From: Marsupella aquatica
Taxonomy: Eukaryota > Marchantiophyta
Direction of reading: 5' to 3'
Assembly (NCBI GenBank): GCA_973895155.1
Contig: OZ316898.1
Coordinates: 14,880,001-14,944,000, forward strand
DNA: 64,000 bases
A program made the position numbers and the translations under genes. The notes beneath the pieces are model-generated. The model did not search any database and was not told where the DNA came from. It worked only from the letters and a program-made list of their open reading frames with translations. Shown one piece after another: positions 43,489-55,300 of the stretch; position 1 is the stretch's first letter, and each line of letters opens with the position of its first letter.

Positions 43489-44324
43489 TGTGAGCTTTGA
43501 TACAATTTATTATGTTGCAAGGTAACACTGTATTTGGGTTTTATCTTTCCTACATTATGGTGCTTCACATAATTCACTCCTCCAAAGAAGGGAGACTGTA
43601 TGGGAAATCAATGCCGCCAAAAATACAAAGAGAAAATCACAAAAGTCTTTGGTGTAACAAAAGACACTGCACACGTTGATACTCATCAAGACCCACCAAT
43701 TGCCATGTAGACTTAGGCAAACCTGAGCTGAAAGGACTGCCATCTCAAGGGACAGCCATCTACAGGCAAGAACACCCAGTCACACTATACTAACTGCTGA
43801 GATGAAATGTCTAGAAAAGGAAAGTGTCTATCCGCTGTTCTTGAAAAGCCCCTCTGCACATGTGCACTTGTGGGAGTTATAAGAACTAGCCTGATTATAC
43901 ATTCCTTGAAAGTAAATAAAGAGTACCAGGGAAGACAAAAACAATACCTAGCATAAAAAAGGATTCACCCTTATTTCCTGTTCATAGTTGCCCCATCCCT
44001 AGTTGCCCTACCCCTCTTTTTGGTTTGCACCCTCCATTCTCTCACTTAACGGTCTCGATGTTAGATGCGTCCCCTGTAGACCATGGCACCTTATTAGTTA
44101 GAACATAAAAAGTATCTAAAACATATAAAGTAGAGTGCAAGCTTCAATAATATATATTTAGTTACCATATTCAGAAAAATATTGTTTCCCACCCTACAGA
44201 CAAAACTTACACATACTAGAGAAACGACAAACAAGCTCAACGGTCACTGTAGATCGAACCAAAATGATAGATTCACAATAATTAACGTCAAGACTAATTC
44301 AGACCTCTACGCCTCTGCCTGCGT
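43048..44324. other. no recognised gene; holds an (AT)n microsatellite
   Basis: No domain on either strand. The frame 43335-43577 (-) simply runs through the microsatellite. Confidence 0.4.
43441..43486. repeat. (AT)23 microsatellite
   Basis: Uninterrupted AT dinucleotides, 46 bp. Confidence 0.98.
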
Positions 44325-44600
44325 TGTGTACGCTGACTAGTTCGACTCCAACCCCAGAGCTTGCTTCGCAGTGAAAAGTAGGAAGGCATGAACAGTAGTC
44401 CCTTCTAATCTCTCATATATATGCATCAATCTCACAGTGAAGTCTTGCCCGACGCACACTTTCCAGGAGCCTCAGTGTTGTATATTATCCATTTTCTCTT
44501 GCTAGTTATTGTTTGACTGTTTCCCCAGTGTTTTGTACGCTAACTAGTTCGACTCCAACCCCAGAGCTTGCTTCGCAGTGAAAAGTGTAGAAGGCATAGA
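44325..44600 (+). promoter_or_regulatory. duplicated block upstream of the BAHD gene
   Basis: A block of about 60 bp (TGTACGCT(g/a)ACTAGTTCGACT...GCTTGCTTCGCAGTGAAAAGT) occurs at about 44327 and again at about 44533, nearly identical, 310-515 bp upstream of the start codon. TATATA at about 44415-44425, between the copies, could be a TATA box. Whether the blocks are regulatory or a transcribed leader duplication cannot be told. Confidence 0.45.
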
Positions 44601-44841
44601 GTGACAGACCCACGATTCCCACATACTCATCTACAATCCAACCATCGAGGACTTTCTCGAGATTTTCTGGATCGGAGTCACTGAGAAAAGCTTTCATGCG
44701 ATTTCATCCAGAAATATCGCAGTGAGAAAATATTTCATTCGATTTTGTCGAGGAAACGATCCGACCTCGCCCGGGTTTAGAGCGCAGGATTCACGGTGAA
44801 CAGACATCTTCAACGGTTAGGAGATACAGGATTATTCAAGC

Positions 44842-46746
44842 ATGGGGATTGTTTCTCTTCTGGAAGCGGAGTACTGCGGCACCAAGCAGGCACCGAAGTC
44901 GCCGACCGTCTTCGAGGAGCTTGAATCCGGAATGGGGGATGTAACGCTGAACGAATCCGCAGAAATAGACGCCAATGCTTCGGACCAGCAGTGCAAATCC
45001 AATTCGATGCTTGAGAGCGGGACTAGCCCCAAGACCGCATTTAAACGGTCTTGGTCGTTTACTGCGCCGCCGGATGAGAGGAAGGTAAAACTGGTAGACT
45101 TGAAGAAGCCTAGTTTCAATCTCAGGGTCGACGTGAACCGAGCTCTAGGGAGGTCGTGGTCATTCACGAAAACAACTCGAAGCCCGCTACCACAGCTGGA
45201 TTCTCCGGCTAAGGATTTTTTTTCTCTTGAAGGAGAACCTGAAGAGACAGCGCAGAAAGTGGAAGAGATTCTACACAGTCCGTTAATGCCATCCATCAGC
45301 GAAGACGAAGACGCAAGTGAGGAATCCGAGCCTGTACGCGAGGACGTACAAGAAGTTCTGGAGAAGAAGCCGCTACCCAAGGCGAAGGCCCTCGCTAGAA
45401 CGCTTGTGAAGCCATCGGTGTCCATCGAGGAACACTGGCTGACTCTTAGCCATCTAGACCGTGTCGTCAACCCCACATTCAGTAGCGTCATCCACTACTA
45501 TGAGAATGTGATCAACGAGTCACAACCGTTCGTAGACATTACAAGCTTCCTTAAGGAGACACTGGCGAAGACGCTAGTGGACTTCTACCCTCTTGCCGGC
45601 CGACTCAAACTCCGGGAAGACGGCAAGGTAGATTTGCACTGCAACAACGAAGGTGTAGTGTGGATCGAGGCAACAGTGGCCGCTGACCTCAAGGATGTAG
45701 GAGGGGCGCAAGCAAATCATTTGCTGTCAGGGTTCGATGTTGCTAAACTTGGCCCTGGACCGCTCTACATCCCCGACCAGATCACTCCCATGCCGGTGCT
45801 AATCATCCAAGTCACAAAGTTCACTTGTGGCGCCATAGCTATTGCCACGAGCTGGCACCACACAATCGCGGATGGTTTCAGTGGCACTCACTTCTTGCGA
45901 TCATGGTCCGAGGTTGCTCTTGGACAGCCCATCTCTCTCAAGCCTCAACATAATCGTTGTGTCTTGAAAGCTCGTGATCCCCCCAATCCGACTCTAGTGA
46001 ATGGGTACAGTAGCGAGAGCTTGGACGAAATATGTGGGGAAGGAGCAAAGGTGAGAACCGATGAGCCAGCGACCTTACAGAAGTTTGACCTCAGTAAAGA
46101 AAAGGTCGCCGAGCTGAAGCAACAGGCAAATTTGCAGCCACCTCCGTTCACTCCACGTCCATTTACGTCCGCTGAATCTATCTCGGGTCACTTGTGGAAG
46201 CAAATGACCAAAGCGAGGGCTGCAGCGAATTCTTATGGCGCAGAACAGGCGAAAGATCAGACGACCAAGTTCTTCATGTTCGTGGATGGGAGAAAGAGGC
46301 TCCGCCTCCAGCCAGGTTATTTTGGCAATGTAGTGTGCAGCGCGTGCGCAGTAGCTAAGGAAGCTGATATCCTCAATAACCCACTGCACTACACAGCTAG
46401 TTTGATCAGAATTGCGACTAGGAATATCACCGAGGAATACTTTAGATCGCTCATCGACTGGGTGGAGCTTCAAGGAATGGCCAGCTCCAAGTCCGAGCAC
46501 GTCAATTCGCTGGGCCACGATGTTGCAGCCACTTTTTGGACATTCTTTCCTTTGTATGATATTGAATTCGGATGGGGCAGGCCGAAGTTTGCAGCCAGAA
46601 ACTCTCCCCCTCGCGCACTCATTGACGGAATCGCCATGATGCCCAATGCGGAGGGCAAAGGGATGGTAGCGCTTCTCAATCTGCACTCCGATCGCATGTC
46701 GAAGCTCCAGAGGCAGATCTCTTTCGCGACAGTATTTCAAACATAA
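44842..46746 (+). CDS. BAHD-family acyl-CoA acyltransferase with long N-terminal extension
   Basis: Intronless, 634 residues. BAHD enzymes move an acyl group from acyl-CoA to an alcohol or amine in plant specialised metabolism, usually in the cytosol. The catalytic HxxxD is WHHTIADG (H340, D344). The ARDPP block (377-381), FVDGRKRL, PGYFGNVV and the structural EFGWG (575-579, with Glu for the usual Asp) follow in the right order. ARDPP and the tail resemble hydroxycinnamoyltransferases (HCT-like), but acceptor specificity cannot be read. The catalytic part begins near residue 191 (PSVSIEEHW). Residues 1-190 are an acidic, low-complexity extension with SWSFT twice (70-74, 105-109). Family members are normally about 430-460 residues. 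ATG 44842 is the first in-frame Met; a later start nearer the catalytic domain is not obvious. Long minus-strand frames here are shadows. Confidence 0.92.
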   Translation: MGIVSLLEAEYCGTKQAPKSPTVFEELESGMGDVTLNESAEIDANASDQQCKSNSMLESGTSPKTAFKRSWSFTAPPDERKVKLVDLKKPSFNLRVDVNRALGRSWSFTKTTRSPLPQLDSPAKDFFSLEGEPEETAQKVEEILHSPLMPSISEDEDASEESEPVREDVQEVLEKKPLPKAKALARTLVKPSVSIEEHWLTLSHLDRVVNPTFSSVIHYYENVINESQPFVDITSFLKETLAKTLVDFYPLAGRLKLREDGKVDLHCNNEGVVWIEATVAADLKDVGGAQANHLLSGFDVAKLGPGPLYIPDQITPMPVLIIQVTKFTCGAIAIATSWHHTIADGFSGTHFLRSWSEVALGQPISLKPQHNRCVLKARDPPNPTLVNGYSSESLDEICGEGAKVRTDEPATLQKFDLSKEKVAELKQQANLQPPPFTPRPFTSAESISGHLWKQMTKARAAANSYGAEQAKDQTTKFFMFVDGRKRLRLQPGYFGNVVCSACAVAKEADILNNPLHYTASLIRIATRNITEEYFRSLIDWVELQGMASSKSEHVNSLGHDVAATFWTFFPLYDIEFGWGRPKFAARNSPPRALIDGIAMMPNAEGKGMVALLNLHSDRMSKLQRQISFATVFQT

Positions 46747-48060
46747 TATTTTGAACAAATGGCTGAGTTTGTATTCTTCATCCAACCTAGCTCGTCCCCG
46801 AAGCACTCGTTCACATGAATAACTAAACCTCGCTTTCATATTCTCACGTGCTACTCGACACGAAGATGCTCAAGGTAGTTCTTTAAACTTCTTGTGATTT
46901 TTCGCCGGGCAGTCGGCCGGCCTCAGTTGCGTCCCCTGCTGCACCTGCAATTGGTAGGAACGTATGATCCAAAGTTTGCGCACAGCGGGAGATGATTTAC
47001 TGACTCACACCTGGCCTCCTAGACGAGGGAGAAGCCCTTAACTGGGAATCCAGCAATCTCAGTACACTCTTTTGCGGCAGCGACCATCTTCGGCATTATT
47101 TTATAGTTTGAGGTGGAGTTTGTAGCGTGGTCATTGCGGGGAACGTTTGGATCTCCAATCCGGGAAAAGGTAGACTTAAGCCATCCAGTATGTCGCAACG
47201 AATGTCTGCTCTCAGGTACAGAAGCGTAAAAACATCCCATCTACCGAAGCTCAAAACGGTAGCGTCGAGCTGGTTCGTAGAAGTACTTGAGGCGCACCGA
47301 AAATAATTTGAGACATTGTACAGGATGACCATCAACATTTAAATTAGTCTTGTAGAGATTTTTTCGGGGACTGAGGAATTGTAAATGTGCCACAAATAAT
47401 CAGTACAAACCATGCCCGGCCTGTACATATTGTACAAACGCATACACAGCCTCATTCAAGGCATGTCTCAACTTTCATCTCGGACTCGTGTACAGTGGAT
47501 TGCATTCCCAGCATCCGCATCCGTAGATTGTTGGCTGAACTTTAGTACTGGAAGTGGAGGCCCGCAATTGGCCCCAGAACGTGTTGTAGCAAGGTATTGT
47601 GCAAATCAGTCTATTGTGCCGCATAATTTTGGTCACGCGCCTGGCATGAAATGGCTTCTGACTGTGAACACATGTGGGTACGTGAGCAACTTCGCATCCT
47701 AGCCGATGCTAGTAGATCACACAATCATTACCATGTTCAGACTAAATCGATTGCTTCTTTCCGGGTAGCAGGTCTGTGTACGCGGACTGTTCCTCACACA
47801 ATGTCACCTTCATTGGCATCTGAGCGACCACTTTGTGAGAATTGAACTATTGCCAAGAGTTTTACAAATTCACGAGCGCCTGCTTCACGGAAGTGGCTAT
47901 TTCGTTCGAACATAAATTAATCGGTGGAACAGGGATGTGCACCTTCAGAATTTGTGGCATCAAGTCCCTAGATGTGTGTTTCGAGTACGCGAATATTGTT
48001 CATGTAGAGATTTTGCTCCTGCCGTTTTCCTTTTTTATAAACAACAATTTCAAAACAAGA
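46747..48060. other. no recognised gene
   Basis: Downstream flank of the BAHD gene. An AATAAC at 46818 could serve as a poly(A) signal, but this is weak. No domains in the short frames. Confidence 0.35.
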
Positions 48061-48790
48061 AGTACCCCTCCGGTGTGCTTAGGCAGAAAAAGTCACAAAG
48101 GGCCCAAGACTTTTCGGAAAGTCACCCTCACACATGCCCCAATTACTGGGAACTTTACAATAAGAGTGGCCCTCCTCAAACAATCGTAAGTGCACAATAC
48201 TTTTGGTAAAGCAACCCTCACACTTGCCTGGGACTTCTTACAGGAAGAAGTGGCTACAGGAAGAAGTGGCTCCAGGTCACTTTGGTGAGAAAAAGTCACA
48301 AGTGCCCCAAATTCTTTTAAGGCCACCTACTGGGTGGAGATCTCAAACAAGAACTGGCTCTCCAGTTTGCTTTGACAGAAAAAGTCACAAGTGCCCCTGA
48401 CTTATTGTAAAACCGGCCTCACTCGCCTATCTTGAGTGGCTTTTCTGAACAAAAAGTGCCCCATCAGTTTACTTTGCTGAAAAAAACTCACAGGTGCCCC
48501 CTACTTTCGTAAAGTCACCTTCACTCATAGCTGGGAACTTGGGAACAAGAAGTGGCCGTCTAGTCGCCTCTGGTGAAAAAAAGTCACGAGTGCCCCAGAC
48601 TTCTTGTACAGTCACGCTCCCACTTGTCCCGTGAATCTCTGGGGACTTCATACCCAACTTTCTCACAAGTGCCCCCTACTTCTAGGAAGTCATCTTCACA
48701 CTTGTCCGTAAATGGCCGAGGACTTCATAACAAGAAGTCTGCCTGCAATTTGCTTTCGTGAAAAAAAATCACAAGTGCATCGGACCACTT
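48061..48790 (+). repeat. degenerate tandem array, unit about 95-100 bp
   Basis: The landmark GAAAAAGTCACAAGTGCCCC or a variant has its AGTCAC at 48091, 48294, 48383, 48486, 48582 and 48767. Intervals near 90-103 bp, or double that where a unit has decayed, give about eight units. The consensus continues GACTTCTTGTAAAGTCACCC, TCACACTTGCC, GGGAACTT, ACAAGAAGTGGCC and CAGTTTGCTTTG. The spread of differences shows an old array. Non-coding. Confidence 0.85.
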
Positions 48791-50095
48791 GTATAGCCAA
48801 ACTCACTTAATTGACCGCCACATTTCAATTTGGCTGCCGTCGCCAGACTTCGAATCATTAGGAAAATCACTTCTTGGTCTCAAGGAGTCGAGGACCGATC
48901 GGGCAACGCAAAAACCACGAGCTACCGACTTTTTCAGTGTTTTTGGAAGACATCTTCACATCCTGAACAGGGCCAGGTTACGACAATCTATCGTCGAATA
49001 TCACCGATGGAAACATTTAGGGTGTACTGAACCCTTTAGGCTTCACGTGATCTGACAATCTTCAATTTTGAGACGAATGAAAGAATTGTCTACTGTATAT
49101 CTTGCCCCTTAATCCTTGTCAACTGCCATCATGCCGATTCGCAATGTCCTCTTTATGGAATTTGAACAACTGAGCCTGCAAGTAAAGGCTTTTTCAATAA
49201 TGATGCTTGTCCTTTATTTCAGTTCAGCAGTACTCAGACTACTCATACCAATATGATCGATAAAATCGTATCAAAATGGATCTCCGGTTCATGTTCGGAA
49301 TCTCGTGTGCCAGAATGCCACGGTTGCCCTTTGCTGTGGTTGGTCAGGGCAGCCACTTTGTTGCATCAGCCCATGTTCTTGAGAATTCTGCACTGTTAGG
49401 TTGATGCAGACACACAGTGGCCACCGTGAAGAGGTTTGCTTGGTTCGTCTGTGCTAAGGGGAAACTGGCCCTCCAGATTCCTATCTAATCCAATCATGAC
49501 TATCAGATCTCCCCTGATTTACATTGCGGCTAGTGAATCTGTGGTGGAGTAGAATAGTGGCCAATAAATCTGATGAAGGCGGAATTTAGCTAATTTTCGC
49601 CACCACACATTGTACAAGGTGTGCACCTCCCACGAAAGTAGAGTAGTACACTACAGTATACCATCAAGCATTCAAGCTGGTCAAGTAGGTTTAGTTAGCC
49701 ACTAGAAATCCTTCCTCCCCTTGGCCCCACAGGATTCGCCGCAACTTCAAGCTCCTACAAGATGCCTATTTATCCTTGGTGGTATAGGCTGCTTTGTATT
49801 TATAACAGTTGACTTCCAAGACAAAACAAGCTACAATTTTTCAAATGACAGAGAAACACTTTTATTTCAAAAGCAGGGTGAAAAACCTCAAGACAAACAA
49901 CTTGACCCTCTCCCAAATTTTCCACCTGTAAATTAGATGCCCTTTATCTAGAACAACAAGGCGTGACGAGCTAAGATCGAATTATTTGCCGGGGGCAGAA
50001 AGAATTATTTCATTGGGAGTAGTGTATAGTCCAAGAAACACTGTATGTGATTGATATCTACGTACTACGTAGTCTATCTTTATACAGGAATGCCA
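48791..50095. other. no recognised gene
   Basis: Nothing recognisable. The frames are short and overlap on opposite strands. Confidence 0.35.
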
Positions 50096-50660
50096 GGCTT
50101 TGGAACAGAGTAGACTTTGAAATCCAAAGGTGAAACCCTTGATTGTATACAGTGAACGAGGAACTGTCTGTCAACTGTTTGTCTCTTTGCAATTTGCAAA
50201 AGGCAAAGAGTCAAAAGATTGCAAACAGTAAACGAGGAAATGTTGGGCTCTGTGCAAAGGCCAAAGAGTCAAAGGTTATTGTGCGCTTTACATGTGTGAC
50301 ACCAGAACTCCAGAAGAATGCTCTGACAGTCTGACGACTTTGGAACAAAACAAGACTTTGAAACCCAACGGTGAAATTGTTGATTATAAACAGGAAACGA
50401 GGAACTGTTGGCCTCTTTGCATGCTAAGAGGTAAGAGTCCAAGACTATCGTGAGCTTTGCAGAAACAAGGACAATAGTAGACACCAGAAGTCCAGAAGAC
50501 TGCTTCGACGACTTTCGGACAAAACAAGACTTTGAAACCCAACGGAGAACCCTCGATTGTAAACAGAAAACGAGCAAAATTGGCCTTTCGCGAAGAACAA
50601 AGAGTCAAAGATTATTGTCTGCTTGTAGACTGTAGACGCACGAGGATGCTCCATAGTCCA
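50096..50660 (+). repeat. three tandem copies of a 174-240-bp unit
   Basis: (G)ACTTTGGAACAAAACAAGAC or a variant begins near 50096, 50336 and 50510. Each copy continues TTTGAAA(C/T)CCAA(C/A)GG, GATTGTAAACAG, AACGAGGAACTGTTGGCCTC, AGAGTCAAAG and CACCAGAA(G/C)TCCAGAAGA. Copy 1 is longer because an inner stretch (GCAAAGAGTCAAAAGATTGC ...) is itself duplicated. Confidence 0.85.
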
Positions 50661-51123
50661 TTCTCACCAAACGAAAGCTCGACTGACATGGGGACATGGA
50701 CGACCTCTCTAACAGCAGTGTATATCATTTGGTATGACCCACCCAAAGGTCAGGGCAGGACTGAAAATGCACGCCGCTGACTCAGGAGGGTGTCTCAACG
50801 CTGACAATTTGATGGACCAACTATAAGGACACAAAAAATTATGGCCCACTTCTAGTAGATTCATAGCTTTTTGCCATTGATTTTATGCCATTACCATTAG
50901 TCACTCCAAGACTGGTGAAAGAAAAAACAAAAAAAAATCTTATATAGCCTTGTGAAAGAGTGATGGCCATTTCTTTATGGCTAGCGTGCTTTGAGACCAG
51001 ACTCCCTAGTAAATAATTAAATAAAAAATAATTTTATTTATATAGTATCAACTATAAGCTAGAGTTGGGGTCTAGGCTTTTAGAATGAAAATTCTAATAA
51101 TTCCATGATCCATGGGAAACCTC
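50661..51123. other. no recognised gene
   Basis: Nothing recognisable; increasingly AT-rich. Confidence 0.4.
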
Positions 51124-51241
51124 ATGAGTATGATATATGTCCAATATAAAATGAGTATGATTTCTATTTATATTAAAAAAGGATGAGTATGATATATGTC
51201 CAATATAAAATGAGTATGATTTCTATTTATATTAAAAAAGG
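51124..51241 (+). repeat. tandem duplication, 59-bp unit, exact
   Basis: ATGAGTATGATATATGTCCA begins at 51124 and 51183. The copies are identical over 58 of 59 positions or better. Confidence 0.95.
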
Positions 51242-51657
51242 AGTTGTATGGTCCCACCTGTGCATAGAAGGAAGGAGTGATGTGCATAAAAACGAGTGGT
51301 ATGTTATATATGCTTATTAGAATCATGACATTCATGATAATTTTTTTTATCATTTCATCAACCTTCAGAAAATGAGAATAAGAAGTATATTTTGGTGACA
51401 TTTTTATTGTACTCAGGACTATTCACCTTCAAAGAAAGAACCCCAATTTAAGGAATACTGAAGTATTAGATTAATTTCAATTTTATCTAAATATTATTAG
51501 TTAATGAATGATCAACCTCTTTAACATTTGGTGGGATAGTCAAAAATTTTAAATGTTTTGTTGCAAGATCTTTATAACAATGCATCACTAAATGACATCA
51601 AGTACCTCTTGATCCATGCACAAATTCTTAATTAAACTGTCATTCATTGTTTCAATT
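51242..51657. other. no recognised gene, AT-rich
   Basis: Nothing recognisable. Confidence 0.4.
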
Positions 51658-52245
51658 GTCTATTTAATCATTATAGGGTTGAATACAAAAAAGATTGACA
51701 CACACGAGGGTGCGTGACCTACAATCATAGTAAGTACCACCCTTTAATTAGTTAGTTTCTTTACAACAATTAATAGGATTGTTGTATATTACAATGTCTA
51801 CTGGGCATTCATTTGAATGTCAATAATATCATGCCTTAACATCACCAAACTAAGGCACCACTAACTAATATTATATCTTAAATAAACTAACTAACTAACT
51901 AACTTGTCTATTTAATTACTATAGGGTTGAATACAAAAAAGATTGACACGCACCAGGGTGCGTGACCTACAATCATAGTATCACCCTTTAATTAGTTAGT
52001 TTCTATTGCTTTGACTCAATCAGGCATGGAACCATATAAAATCAGAAATCATTGAAAGTTGAGTTCACTTGAAGGTGTAACTATAATTATTATTTATTAA
52101 TAGGATTGTTGTATATTACAATGTCTACTCGACATTCATTTGAATGTCAATAATATCATGCCTTAATATCACCAAACTAAGGCCCCACTAACTAATATTA
52201 TATCTTAAATAAACTAACCAACTAACTAACTTAGACAATAAGACT
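51658..52245 (+). repeat. tandem duplication of a unit of about 250 bp
   Basis: TGTCTATTTAAT(c/t)A(t/c)TATAGGG begins near 51658 and 51905. Both copies hold AAAAAAGATTGACAC, GGGTGCGTGACCTACAATC, AATAGGATTGTTGTATATTA and CACTAACTAATATTATATCT. Copy 2 carries about 85 extra bp near 52005-52090. The unit ends at an inverted repeat TAGACAA-TAAGAC-TTGTCTA (52232-52251), just outside the DUF7869-type pseudogene. Confidence 0.85.
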
Positions 52246-52326
52246 TGTCTAAACTTGAGTTCTCTGGCTACTACTATTCTGAGTTGCCTTTTAAACTATA
52301 TGCTAAACTACATGCTTCATTACTGT

Positions 52327-55300
52327 CTAGGATTTGTCACTTGCTATGCATGTCAAGAGATAGTCTCTTGCCTTGGCAGCAACATTCTTTGGAATTCCTA
52401 CCAGCCCTGTCACTGGTCCTTTGCGTACTTTGAAACACCACAAGGCAGAGGAAACATCTATTGTCTCAGCTTCCTTGTATATTGGAGCTAGATCACGTTC
52501 CCATTTCTTATCCCAAGAATCTGCCCACCGCTCTCTTGGCTGCCAGTCTGATTGACCACGTTGCTTCTTTGCCATAAATGGTCTAAACCACTCAACGCCA
52601 CATACATGAGTAAGAAGGTTTTTGTTCATTCACTGGTCCTCTACCATATCTGTAACAACTAACCCCATATGGACGGGATAAACATCCAGGTCTGAGTCGT
52701 CCGGCCGTACCAACACATAACAGCCCTTCACAACATCAACCCTAGGGTTAAAACTCTCAGGAGGTTTATCTTTTGCTGGTCCCACATAATCCACTGTTGC
52801 CTCCAACTCACATGCCACATTTCGATATTCTGGTGGAACGTGCTCTCTCCATATTGATAAAGGCCAAAACCCGTATTCCAAGTTGTGTGCACCTTCAGGT
52901 TCATATTGCACCTGCTCACCCTGTAGAGTATCTATAATGTCATTCCAATAATTGATGAGAGTTGTCCAACGTCGCTTTGGTTCTTCCTCTTTTGTTCGCT
53001 TTAGAATAAACTCAAAGAATGACACATGCTTCTTCAACCCTATCAGCACTTCAGGAAGCATTTTCAACTCCATCATTGGTAGCCGTTTGGGCACCCCAAT
53101 TGGGATGTGAGGACTTTTGTCATCTTTCCATGACCACATTTCAATACCTTCCTTGGGTAACCATCCCTGATCAGTTGATTTCATTTTGTATTGGAAGCAT
53201 GGCATACTATCATGACGAACATAGAACCTAAACAGCCTGGGTTTTAAATGCCCCACCAATGCCTCAGGGCCCTTCAACATGAATGGAGCTAAGTAGTTTT
53301 TGAAATCTAGGACCTCCTGTAGAAAATGTGGGGCTGCATTGGGTGTCCTTGCTCTCATGAACAAGGACATTAACTCAGGCAATGAGTATGTAGGGTTATG
53401 CATCATTCACTCTGAAAAATGCCCGAACATACCGTCAACGTCCTCATGAGTATGCCCAACCACCATAAAACCAAGATGAACCTCTTCAAACACCTCCCTT
53501 GCCGTCAACAATGACAAATAAGCCATCATGTATTTGTTCTTGTTGTCTGAGGCACAATTATCCAGTTGTAGCTTCAATACTCGTGGAAGGGGCCTGAACT
53601 TTGGTGCCTCAGGTGCTGCATCACAATGTAACAATCTCAGAATACTTTTAAATAAAACCCTAGTCAGACCCTAAACCCCAATTTAGGGTTTAGGGTTTAA
53701 ACCCTATTAATGAAACCTTGGCTAGGAGGAGCAACAACTACACAAAGTAGAGTGTCAGTGTTGTGAGCTTATATATTATTAAATAATAATAAATTAAAGG
53801 ATTGTGAGTAAAGTACCTAGGCTTGAGATGTAGGCAATGTCATCCTCAAATGCTCTAAGGACACTTGCCTCCAAGATATCTTTTCTCCCAAAAAGGAGGT
53901 CTTTAAAAAGACTTGTCGAGTCTGGCCCCTCCACAAGTGATTTGATCATTGGATTTGGGTTTTCCAACATCCTTAGTATTGAATCAATTGACCCAATAGT
54001 GATGTTGACATCACCTGGCCACACTCCAACATGATATTGGGCTATGGCCTTGGGACCATGACCATGAGTAAGGATACCAGTGACAGTAATTGGGAACTTT
54101 TGGGCACCATCCACATGCTTAGGATTGAAGGGCATTCTTGGGAGAGTTGTCTTTGAATGATCCATCTTATCATGAATAAGGCATAACATTTCCTTTGGAC
54201 GATGGATGGACTCATATCTCCAGGTATGATAGCACATTCTTTGCTGTGTGTGGTCTTGGTGATGTTCCTCCTTGTCACGCCTTAGGCCCTCTAACTCTTC
54301 CTTAGCTCCTGTAAGGTTTGCTTTCCGTTGAAGCAACTCACTACAAGTTGTACACTTTGAAAAGTTGTTGCCCTTTTTGTGACGCAAGAACTCCCTGAAA
54401 TACATCTGATGTAGATGACTCAAGGTGGGTTGGGAAATTGGAGGAAGACCAGCCTCTTTGTTGACAACATTAACCCTATTTCTAATATTCTCCCAAGTAG
54501 GATTTGTTGGCAATTCCCTCAAAATCATCTTTGTATTATCTGCCATGGTTCTCAACTTGGCTGGATGATGATCAGCTGCCTCCTCAATAATCTCTTTCAT
54601 TGACATGAACGCTTGAGATAATTTCTCGGACATATGCCTTTTTCCAGCATTACCATGGGTACCTATGTTCATTCCAGCCATCACAGTCTTCTTCAAGGCA
54701 TAAAATTGAGTCTTTCCTCTTGAATGAATGATTCTCCATGCCTCCAAGCACAATACTTTGCCCTCCACTGCTAGAATCCTTTCTCCAGTACCCAAGTGTA
54801 TTGTATTTTTAATAGCCTTGATTTCCTCCTCCTTGCGCTCCGCAAAAGATTTTGACCACCACTTTTGCCTAATTGCCATAGCCAAGTTGCGGTCCAAATA
54901 TTGGCAACAATGTTCACTACAACAGTCCTTAGTGTTTATCAACAACACATCTTGACATGCCAAAGATGTGTCTCTTCTAGATGTCTGGGAAGATGAACTC
55001 TTTCTTTTCCTACTTTTATGGACGTAGGACCGCTTGCCACTTGTTGGAGATGTGTTCCCTCCCACAGCTTGCCTGATGTTGTGGAAAGACAACAAGTTGT
55101 GCCATCCTTGGCAAAGAGTTGGTCCATCGACCAAGATTTTAAGCAATCTCTATGCTTCAGATGATCTATGGTAGCTCCCTCGACAAAATTGTTGATCAGA
55201 ATTCCCACATGTGTATTCCCAAGGGTGACATCCCCAAGCTTCACTATAGGATCTAGAACATGTATAGTTGCCACTGCAAAAATCAACTTGTTCTCATCCA

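Noticed and set aside
43335-43577. Minus-strand frame with repeated IY
   Set aside because: The protein is the translation of an AT microsatellite.
46075-46839. 254-codon minus-strand frame, and the 219-codon frame at 44832-45491
   Set aside because: Both lie antisense to the BAHD gene and have no domain; they are shadows of its codon composition.
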